Positions 1 to 4,836 of a stretch of DNA of 8,499 nt are shown here, in pieces. Source of the stretch: Bacillota bacterium. GTDB lineage: Bacteria > Bacillota > UBA4882 > UBA8346. Each line of letters begins with the position of its first letter. Within the stretch, counting starts at the first letter, position 1. The notes under the pieces are model-generated. The model was not told the origin of the DNA. It saw only the letters and a program-made list of their open reading frames with translations, and searched no databases. Position numbers and translations under genes: made by a program. The DNA lies in NCBI GenBank assembly GCA_003501335.1, contig DNPQ01000061.1, positions 1-8,499 on the forward strand. The letters are read 5' to 3'.

Positions 1-379
1 TTTCCATTTCCATACGGCCAACTTTGATATTTTTATTAATGTGCTTCACAAAATCATTCATCATAAATTCCTGAATAGCCTGATTTTGCCGGATTTTTCG
101 GTTGATATATTCGATATTGCCCACTAATAAATCGTGCAAGATCTTGGAGGCAGGAGCAGACTGGTTTAGAAATTGATCCATTTGGGCATCAGACTGTTGA
201 AACAAATCTTTTTCAAAAGCCTCAATCAACTCATCTTTATTGCGAAATTCTAAATAAATAGTACCAACGCTAATACCTACTTCTTTGGCGACATCTTGCA
301 TAGTTGTATTATCGAGCCCCTTATGGCTGCATAATTTGATGAAAGCATTGATAATATCATTTCGCCGGTTCACATCCAT
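1..379 (-). CDS. TetR/AcrR-family transcriptional repressor, 3' end cut by the window edge
   Basis: The first 126 residues are visible; the C-terminal ligand-binding part runs off the left edge. Residues 5-52 form the usual TetR DNA-binding domain: a first helix (RRNDIINAFIKLC), then a helix-turn-helix with TTMQDVAKEVGISVGTIYLEF and the NKDELIEAF continuation, which is the family signature. The rest is helical, as expected for the effector/dimer domain. ATG at 379 is chosen. An in-frame TTG directly before it (382) is an alternative, because the only purine-rich stretch (GGAAGAG) lies rather far upstream. The gene has its own near-consensus promoter overlapped by a perfect inverted repeat, so autorepression is likely. 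The ligand and other targets cannot be read from the sequence. Family call is firm; function beyond that is unknown. Confidence 0.9.
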   Translation of the reverse strand, partial: MDVNRRNDIINAFIKLCSHKGLDNTTMQDVAKEVGISVGTIYLEFRNKDELIEAFEKDLFQQSDAQMDQFLNQSAPASKILHDLLVGNIEYINRKIRQNQAIQEFMMNDFVKHINKNIKVGRMEME

Positions 380-401
380 CAAGAATCATCTCTTCCAAAA
401 T

Positions 402-430
402 TTATGAATAATTTATTTATATATTCATAA
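402..430. promoter_or_regulatory. Inverted-repeat operator of the TetR-family gene
   Basis: TTATGAATA and TATTCATAA form a perfect 9-bp inverted repeat with an 11-bp AT-only spacer. It overlaps the -10 box and the expected start point of the TetR gene, the classic position of a TetR autorepression site. Binding by this protein is inferred from position only. Confidence 0.6.
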
Positions 431-455
431 TATGATAAACTTCAATTTTTGTCAA
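427..455 (-). promoter_or_regulatory. Sigma-A-type promoter of the TetR-family gene
   Basis: On the minus strand, TTGACA (455-450) is followed by a 17-bp spacer and TATTAT (432-427). The -35 box is a perfect consensus. The predicted start lies inside the inverted repeat at 402-430, and ATG 379 follows about 40 nt later. Confidence 0.75.
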
Positions 456-488
456 GCTCATCGGTTCTTAAAAAATGGCTATTCATCC

Positions 489-629
489 TTAACTGGCCTT
501 TTTATCTTCGGCCTCTTTCTCAACCGCAACCACTACAAACCCCTTGGCAAACCATGGGCGTAAATGATCTAAACTTGTTTGAACCCCTTTACCTGTTTCT
601 CTATTTTTTAAAGTAATCACATAACTCAT
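489..629 (-). CDS. Small protein of unknown function (46 aa)
   Basis: This is a complete short reading frame that starts MSYVITLKNRETGKGVQ and ends EKEAEDKKAS. A perfect AGGAGG ribosome binding site sits 7 nt before ATG 629, which is the main reason to accept so short a gene. The N-terminal half looks like a beta strand followed by a charged turn. HLRPWFAKGFVVVAVE in the second half looks like a helix or turn and a hydrophobic strand, followed by a charged, lysine/glutamate-rich tail. There is no signal peptide, Cys motif or transmembrane segment. A TATACT -10-like box lies at 662-657 with no convincing -35. It is upstream of the TetR gene on the same strand, but that gene has its own promoter. 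I do not recognise the family. Confidence 0.65.
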   Translation of the reverse strand: MSYVITLKNRETGKGVQTSLDHLRPWFAKGFVVVAVEKEAEDKKAS

Positions 630-693
630 GAAAAGGCCTCCTATCATTCAATAACAAGTATAGGCTAATTTGGCAAAATTTATCATTAATCTT

Positions 694-708
694 TTGTTAA
701 GTTAACAA
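694..708. repeat. Perfect 7-1-7 dyad, possible operator
   Basis: TTGTTAA-G-TTAACAA is a perfect inverted repeat about 65 nt upstream of the 46-residue gene, just upstream of its putative -10 box. A second pair, TATCATTAA (681-689) and TTAATGATA (756-764), flanks it as a distant 9-bp inverted repeat. The area is AT-rich, so chance is possible. Confidence 0.3.
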
Positions 709-783
709 TACTAAAACTAATCAAACTGATGAATTTTTTTCGGCTCAACTCAATGTTAATGATAGGCGTCCTTCGGCAAACGT

Positions 784-824
784 AAAAAACCCTCTTTCCT
801 TTGGCTGATGCCAAAAAAGAGGGG
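784..824 (-). terminator. Rho-independent terminator after the Trp-rich secreted protein gene
   Basis: On the minus strand CCCTCTTT-type arms (790-797 with 816-823) and an inner TTTGGC/GCCAAA stem with a TGAT loop form a long hairpin with a 2-nt bulge. Six T residues follow (789-784 read on the minus strand). There is no T run in the other direction, so it acts on the minus strand only. It lies about 20 nt after the stop of the gene at 843-1157. Confidence 0.8.
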
Positions 825-842
825 CTGTAATTTATGACTGCT

Positions 843-1157
843 TTAGTTCCTGAAATCAATATCCAAAGTGGGCCCGCTGCCTGAACCGGAGGACATCCTG
901 ATATTCAAAAAGCTTGCCTGTTCTTGATGCCAACGATACCAATCAGGCCACATTCGAATATGTTCTTCCCGCCAACGCCTATCGCCGCGGTGGGCAATCC
1001 ATTCGTGGTCACATCGGCTCCATTCCCTTTCATGGGCTCTCCATACCTGTTGGTGATGGTTTCGCCATCCCCGATCATGACCGTAAGCGAATGAAGCGGT
1101 GGGAATAATGCTAATGGCTACCATCACTACTACCAGTAGAATGAACATTTTCTTCAT
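843..1157 (-). CDS. Small secreted Trp/His/Arg-rich protein (104 aa)
   Basis: ATG 1157 is chosen because an AAGGGGGTG ribosome binding site precedes it by a few bases and a classical signal peptide begins there: MKKMF, a hydrophobic stretch of about 15 residues, then a signal-peptidase-I site ending ASFA at residue 24. A longer in-frame start at 1202 would place extra residues before the signal and has no ribosome site. The mature part of about 80 residues is unusual: residues 26-80 carry about nine Trp with many His, Arg and Glu, roughly as repeated W-x-x-H/R units. The tail is a Gly/Ser stretch (SSGSGSGP) and an acidic end. There is one Cys (C49). It is probably exported to the cell surface or medium. 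A metal- or envelope-binding role is conceivable from composition but unproven. Family not recognised. Confidence 0.7.
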   Translation of the reverse strand: MKKMFILLVVVMVAISIIPTASFAYGHDRGWRNHHQQVWRAHEREWSRCDHEWIAHRGDRRWREEHIRMWPDWYRWHQEQASFLNIRMSSGSGSGPTLDIDFRN

Positions 1158-1169
1158 AAAAAGCACCCC

Positions 1170-1199
1170 CTTTCTAAATATCGATTGCATCGAATATTT
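1170..1199 (-). promoter_or_regulatory. Leader motif and imperfect hairpin before the secreted protein gene
   Basis: AAATATCGAT and ATCGAATATTT (1176-1199) form an imperfect dyad around TGC directly upstream of the ribosome site. On the minus strand the motif ATCGATATTTA-GAAAG recurs in the leader of the MazG-like gene at 1778-1795 with a 2-nt insertion. The rest of the stretch from here to 1426 shows no gene I can support. Confidence 0.3.
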
Positions 1200-1426
1200 C
1201 ATCGACTATCCCTCTATTCATGAATCAATTACCCATCCCCTCTGGTTTCTTTTGGTAATATGGGATGGCTTCCCATTGGACATCCAATCTTTTCAGGCAT
1301 CCTATGCAATTGGAGAGGGAAATATTCGACAGCAGCATCTTGGAAGGAACTTTTTGGAATCTTATTTTATCGGATTATCAATGGCCTTTTACCTCATTCA
1401 CCAACCATTCTTTCCTAGTGTTCCTA

Positions 1427-1765
1427 TTACTCATTGGCTGAATCCCTTAATTGGTTTTCCGTTTTGGATAAAAATTTTTCCAATGCTTCGCTAATATCAA
1501 TATCCATGCGCTTAGCTAAAATAATCAGCCACCATATACATTCGCCAAGCTTGTGTTCCAGTTCGGAATCTGTTTCTCCATCTGCCAGCCAGCGCCCCTG
1601 CTTAGACATGGTCAAACGGCCGACCAATCCGGCATCTGTTAAAAAAGCCAGCGCATCTTCTTCGATGGTCCATTCTTCTCCATGAAACCTCCGCTCCAGA
1701 TGATGATAGAGTTTCCTTATTTGAACGGAACGTTCAACCGCTTCGCTAAAGTTCATATCTTTCAT
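1427..1765 (-). CDS. MazG-like protein (all-alpha NTP pyrophosphohydrolase relative), 112 aa
   Basis: The sequence is all helical. WTIEEDALAFLTDAGLVGRL (about 32-51) and ELEHKLGECIWWLIILAKRMDIDISEAL (about 68-94) match the two core helices of small MazG-like proteins. These are related to enzymes that hydrolyse nucleoside triphosphates to monophosphates plus pyrophosphate. The canonical EELGD metal motif reads HKLGE here (residues 71-75), so substrate and activity are uncertain. ATG 1765 (MKDMNFSEAV) is preferred because GAGAG precedes it closely. The frame extends up to 1864, but that start lacks a ribosome site and the extension covers a likely promoter (TATAAT at 1816-1811). It is transcribed towards the secreted-protein gene with about 270 nt between them, so probably a separate unit. 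Family confidence is moderate to good. Confidence 0.75.
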   Translation of the reverse strand: MKDMNFSEAVERSVQIRKLYHHLERRFHGEEWTIEEDALAFLTDAGLVGRLTMSKQGRWLADGETDSELEHKLGECIWWLIILAKRMDIDISEALEKFLSKTENQLRDSANE

Positions 1766-1904
1766 TTGCTCTCTTTTCTTTCTATAAATATCGATGATCC
1801 GTTTTGTGAAATTATATTTCAATATTGTCATCATATTATGATTAACTAGACGACTGGCTGTCATATTAAAAAACCATTGTGATGATCAATTTTGTTATTT
1901 CCGC

Positions 1905-1935
1905 TTGACTTAAAGTCAACTCTAAGTTGTATACT
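1905..1935 (+). promoter_or_regulatory. MerR-type promoter with 19-bp spacer and central dyad
   Basis: TTGACT (1905-1910) and TATACT (1930-1935) are separated by 19 bp instead of 17. The spacer region carries the near-perfect dyad ACTTAAAGT-CA-ACTCTAAGT (1908-1927, 8 of 9 positions). An over-long spacer filled by a dyad is the signature of promoters that MerR-family activators untwist. Transcription would run into the flavin-reductase-like gene with a leader of about 200 nt. No MerR-family gene lies in the window, so the regulator is encoded elsewhere. Confidence 0.75.
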
Positions 1936-1971
1936 AACTTTATCGTCCCAAAAAGAAATGGAGTGGATCAT

Positions 1972-2117
1972 TTGGAACATGCGCAATATGGAAAAACTAG
2001 GCTAAAGGTAGCAAGATTCAGCCTGAGCAGGTTGAATTCTATTTAAAAGATACTATTAAAAAACAGGTGAGAATGGAAAGATACCGTTTCTTCTCATCAG
2101 CAGCAATCCGAATTTGA
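1972..2117 (+). pseudogene. Possible frameshifted short gene in the leader of the flavin-reductase gene
   Basis: TTG 1972, a few bases after GGAGTGGA, opens a frame reading MEHAQYGKTRLK that ends at a TAA at 2044-2046. In another frame, from 2001, the translation (AKGSKIQPEQVEFYLKDTIK and on to RMERYRFFSS) is protein-like and amphipathic, stopping at 2115-2117. A single indel near 1997-2003 would join the two into one protein of about 47 residues. It sits directly behind the MerR-type promoter, where a first regulated gene would be expected. It could also be untranslated leader. I do not recognise the family. The whole 1766-2143 stretch otherwise holds only the promoters described. Confidence 0.3.
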
Positions 2118-2143
2118 TCGATTCATGACAAGGAGGAATTTTT

Positions 2144-2650
2144 GTGAATTTTGAGGAAATAAATTTTGGGGAGTTTGATTTTAATCCCTTTACGAAAGTA
2201 GATGACTGGGCGCTTCTAACCGCTGGAACAAAAGAAAAATTCAATATGATGACGATTACTGGTGTTATGTGCGGAAAATTTTTTCTTAAACCAATGATGC
2301 AGGTATATGTGCACCCCGACCGGTATTCCTATCAATTTCTAGCGGACAACGATTATTTTACGGTATCTTTTTTTGATGTTCCTCAGCATCCAGCCTTACA
2401 GATTTGTGGTAGAATGCATGGCAATAACTGTGATAAAGTGGCTGAGTCCGGACTCCATCCCCTTCCATTTGAAAACACGGTTCTTTTTGAAGAGGCAAAA
2501 ACAGTTTTTGTATGCAGGAAAGTTTATCATACGGATGTAGTAAAGGATAACTTTGATTCCCAGCAGTTGTTCAAAGAATATTATAAAGATTCTATAACAT
2601 TCCATCGAATTTATCTCGGCCAGATTGAAAAAGTGCTGCGCCACAAATAA
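2144..2650 (+). CDS. Flavin reductase-like (FMN-binding split barrel) protein, 168 aa
   Basis: Length and sequence fit the flavin reductase-like family, cytoplasmic proteins that bind FMN or FAD in a split beta-barrel. Visible landmarks are NMMTITGVMCG (34-44), where the family usually has an N-x-M-T-x-x-W/G flavin loop; HPDRYSYQFL (57-66), corresponding to the conserved R-x-x-RYTY segment; and CGRMHGNNCDK (88-98), corresponding to the CGxxSGRDxDK motif, though the GRD is not kept. Five Cys are present. The start is GTG 2144, supported by AGGAGG 7 nt upstream; no ATG fits. It is probably controlled by the MerR-type promoter at 1905-1935. Physiological substrate is unknown; a NAD(P)H:flavin or redox-stress role is inferred from family and regulation only. 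No clear terminator follows. Confidence 0.85.
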   Translation: MNFEEINFGEFDFNPFTKVDDWALLTAGTKEKFNMMTITGVMCGKFFLKPMMQVYVHPDRYSYQFLADNDYFTVSFFDVPQHPALQICGRMHGNNCDKVAESGLHPLPFENTVLFEEAKTVFVCRKVYHTDVVKDNFDSQQLFKEYYKDSITFHRIYLGQIEKVLRHK

Positions 2651-2719
2651 CGGATCCAAAACAGGAAGCAAACCTGCAACCGTCAAATTTCGAAATATTT
2701 TGAGTGACAATGCAGCAAA

Positions 2720-2914
2720 AACTTGACCCAAATAAAAATTTCTCAAAAATCCGGCCATCTTCACATGGATAACCGGTGCCTGCCCGCTAAATTCTTTCAC
2801 TACAGCTTCCGTATCATCACCAATCAACGAAGGTACGCAACCGGGAATAACCGGGAAATTTTTTTCCTGCATCAATTCCAGAGTTGAACGAATCAGGTCC
2901 CAAGCACTAAATAC
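2720..2914 (-). pseudogene. Relic of a nitrogenase component 1-like oxidoreductase
   Basis: Minus-strand translation from 2914 reads WDLIRSTLELMQEKNFPVIP, then GCVPSLIGDDTEAVVKEF, PVIHVKMAGFLRN and YLGQ. A Cys-containing loop followed by LIGDD-x-x-x-V-x-x-EF, then P-V-I-x-V and a GF-x-x-N...G segment, is the pattern of NifD/NifK-type (component 1 family) proteins. Only about 63 codons of a normally 400-plus-residue protein remain. A stop lies just upstream (2915-2917), there is no start codon with a ribosome site, and homology fades past about 2720 where the frame runs antisense into the flavin-reductase gene. It is interpreted as a fragment left by deletion. I cannot tell a true nitrogenase from the many nitrogenase-like paralogues. 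Confidence 0.6.
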
Positions 2915-2953
2915 CTAGATATCATTTTATCATTACAAGCAATTTAAACGAAA

Positions 2954-2978
2954 TACCCTTCCAAAATTCGGAAAGGTA
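2954..2978. terminator. Hairpin, probable terminator of the SMP-30-like gene
   Basis: TACCCTTCC and GGAAAGGTA pair at 8 of 9 positions around a 7-nt loop. On the minus strand the stem is followed by TTTCGTTTAAATT. It lies about 110 nt after the stop of the SMP-30-like gene. The T run is imperfect, so efficiency is doubtful. The surrounding 2915-3085 holds no gene I can support. Confidence 0.4.
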
Positions 2979-3085
2979 CTTTGTTTATTTGAAGTTTTTA
3001 TGATTTTGCATACTTCATTACTGACTGGATTTAAATATTTTCATTCCTTACCATCGCCCGATTCTTGCCATACGGACTTAAAATT

Positions 3086-4120
3086 CTATTCATGAAATTT
3101 TTTGCAGCCGTAATGGGTAGTAGTAATTTTGTAAAGAGATTTGAGTCCTGTTATATATAAAACATTACTATCTTTTCCGGTTCCAAATTCACAATTTGTA
3201 ACTAGTTCTGGTGTTGGAATAATGCCAAGTTCTGTGCCATTTGGGGAAAATACAAGAATCCCGGGCCGTTTTAAGGAGAAGTTCGCGACAAAAATATTTC
3301 CGTTTGAATCAGTCCGCATACCATCTGGTCTAAAATCAGGTTCCTGCACAATCATTTTCCTTAATTTTACAGTTCCATCTTCCTTCAAATCATATGCCAA
3401 AATACCATCCAACCCTCTGCGAGCTTCCAGTCCGGAGGTTGCAGTTGTTTGATCGAATAATCCATTATCGTTAGAACCTACATATAAAGTTTTTTGGTCT
3501 GGTGAAATCGCAATACCATTAGGCTTTCCAGCATTTGCTATAATTAATTTTACCGTTCCATCAGAATCAATTCTATATACTCCTTGCACAGGCTGTTCCA
3601 TTGATTCCGAACCAAAATATCTGGGGTCAGTAAAATATATTCTTCCCTTGGCATCAATCGTAAGATCATTAGGTGAGTTGAACGGATGTCCGTTTACGCG
3701 ATTTACCAAAATAGAGGCTTGCCCCGTCGCCATATCTGTCGCTGTTATGCGCCGGCCACCATTATCAGCTGATTCTGCGGCGAGTAATCTTCCCTTTAAG
3801 TCAAAAGATAGTCCATCAGCTTGTCCACTAGGGGATCGAAATACAATAGTATTACCTGTTGCCGGATCATATTGTAAAATATGTCCTCCGTATACAGTGC
3901 CCTTTGATGAACCAGAAGGCGTCAAATCACAAAAGTATAATTTACCGTCTAGAGCGGCTGCGGGACCTTCCAAATGAGTGCCCTGATTGTAAATTACTTT
4001 GAGCTGCTCACCTGAAACCGTAATATTTCCGGATACCTCTGCAGCCATCGCGGAATTTATACTGAAGAGCAATACCAAGTTGATACATATACATATTAAC
4101 TTTTTAGCATACTTGAACAT
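3086..4120 (-). CDS. Secreted SMP-30/gluconolactonase-family protein, 344 aa
   Basis: ATG 4120 follows a GGAGGAG ribosome site. The first 27 residues are a signal peptide (MFKYAKK, hydrophobic core, cleavage near SAMAA), so the protein is exported. The rest is a six-bladed beta-propeller of the SMP-30/gluconolactonase type. Candidate metal and active-site residues are E51 (HLEGPA), N151 (SPNDL), N201 (KPNGIA) and D266 (RPDGM), all in the expected family contexts. Repeated DxxGRxY/F and DGT blade motifs occur throughout (for example DAKGRIYFTDP at 156-166). Family members hydrolyse sugar lactones or related esters with a divalent metal; the substrate here is unknown. It is divergent to the HxlR-family gene with 174 nt between starts, so control by that regulator is plausible. 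Confidence 0.88.
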   Translation of the reverse strand: MFKYAKKLICICINLVLLFSINSAMAAEVSGNITVSGEQLKVIYNQGTHLEGPAAALDGKLYFCDLTPSGSSKGTVYGGHILQYDPATGNTIVFRSPSGQADGLSFDLKGRLLAAESADNGGRRITATDMATGQASILVNRVNGHPFNSPNDLTIDAKGRIYFTDPRYFGSESMEQPVQGVYRIDSDGTVKLIIANAGKPNGIAISPDQKTLYVGSNDNGLFDQTTATSGLEARRGLDGILAYDLKEDGTVKLRKMIVQEPDFRPDGMRTDSNGNIFVANFSLKRPGILVFSPNGTELGIIPTPELVTNCEFGTGKDSNVLYITGLKSLYKITTTHYGCKKFHE

Positions 4121-4199
4121 TTAATCTCCTCCTGCCTATTTTTTTAGTCGCTATCGGTCTTTTTACTTTTTAGACAACGATTTGTGGACTTTTGATAAA

Positions 4200-4228
4200 A
4201 GTGTAGCATTGTAGATTTGGGGTTGCAA
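4200..4228 (-). promoter_or_regulatory. Promoter of the SMP-30-like gene
   Basis: On the minus strand TTGCAA (4228-4223), a 17-bp spacer and TACACT (4205-4200) fit a sigma-A promoter, with the start codon about 80 nt downstream. TTGCAA is its own reverse complement and is shared with the opposing promoter. Confidence 0.6.
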
Positions 4229-4252
4229 GTACGCATATTTTTATTATATACT
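4223..4252 (+). promoter_or_regulatory. Promoter of the HxlR-family gene
   Basis: TTGCAA (4223-4228), an 18-bp spacer and TATACT (4247-4252) place the start near 4259, about 36 nt before the ATG. The -35 hexamer is physically the same six bases used by the divergent promoter. Confidence 0.6.
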
Positions 4253-4270
4253 AACAAAAATAGTACTATT
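4249..4270. promoter_or_regulatory. Candidate HxlR-family operator
   Basis: TACTA-N7-TAGTA (4249-4265) is a perfect 5-bp dyad overlapping the -10 box and start point, and it overlaps a second palindrome, AATAGTACTATT (4259-4270). TACT/AGTA half-sites resemble operators described for YodB-like HxlR proteins; that match is from memory and untested here. Position suggests autorepression. Confidence 0.5.
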
Positions 4271-4294
4271 CTTATTTTAGAAGGATGATTGAAT

Positions 4295-4642
4295 ATGGCA
4301 AAACCGGTTTATCAGGACGGAAATTGTTCTGTGTTAGCTGTGCAAAATATTATTTCCGGTAAATGGAAGCTGACGATACTATGGCAGTTGGGTCAGGGAA
4401 CTAAACGATTTAATCAATTACAAAGGCTGTTGCCTGAAATTTCACAGGGAATACTTACCCGGCAGTTGCGGGAATTAGAACAGGATTTGTTGATACACCG
4501 AGAAATCTATAAGGAAATTCCGCCTAAAGTGGAATATTCATTGACTGTATTTGGTAAAAGTTTTATGCCAGTACTGAGCCGTATACGTGAATGGGGTGAC
4601 GATTACCTAAGTGCCCAAACTGAATATCGTACGAAAATGTGA
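4295..4642 (+). CDS. HxlR-family winged-helix regulator, 115 aa
   Basis: Size and sequence match the HxlR family of dimeric winged-helix regulators. The N-terminal part has C11 followed by SVLAVQNIISGKWKLTILWQL, the family's hallmark helix with GKWK. RFNQLQRLLPEISQGILTRQL (about 41-61) is the helix-turn-helix, and PPKVEYSLTVFGKSFMPVL (about 82-100) is the wing and dimer helix. A single Cys near residue 11 occupies the place of the redox-sensing Cys in YodB and HypR, so thiol, quinone or aldehyde sensing is possible but unproven. ATG 4295 follows AAGGATGA by a few bases; an in-frame TTG at 4289 is rejected because it overlaps that site. The adjacent divergent SMP-30-like gene is the obvious target. 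Strong family call. Confidence 0.92.
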   Translation: MAKPVYQDGNCSVLAVQNIISGKWKLTILWQLGQGTKRFNQLQRLLPEISQGILTRQLRELEQDLLIHREIYKEIPPKVEYSLTVFGKSFMPVLSRIREWGDDYLSAQTEYRTKM

Positions 4643-4731
4643 ATATATTATGGAGATAGCACAATAAAATGTCAAAATAAGCAATAATATTTTACGCAAA
4701 AAAACACCCGCGCAAAGTAAAAGAGTGTATA

Positions 4732-4786
4732 GCAAAAAGGCAGCTATTATTGTATGGTGAAGATACAGTAATAGCTGCCTTTTTGC
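4732..4786. terminator. Long bidirectional terminator between convergent genes
   Basis: Arms GCAAAAAGGCAGCTATTA and its exact reverse complement give 18 perfect pairs. After one T/G position the pairing continues as TGTAT/ATACA around a 7-nt loop. Each outer strand ends in a T5 run, so it can stop transcription both from the HxlR gene and from the rRNA methyltransferase gene. The stretch 4643-4836 holds nothing else I can support. Confidence 0.88.
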
Positions 4787-4836
4787 AGACAGTTAACCTT
4801 AACCTCCGGGCTACACAAGAGAGAGACATCCATCCA

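Noticed and set aside
1099..1494. 131-residue plus-strand frame
   Set aside because: It has no ribosome site and overlaps the start of the secreted-protein gene and the end of the MazG-like gene in antisense; composition is not protein-like.
2396..2875. 159-residue minus-strand frame as an intact gene
   Set aside because: Only its first part resembles a protein family (nitrogenase component 1). The rest is antisense to the flavin-reductase gene, and there is no start signal.
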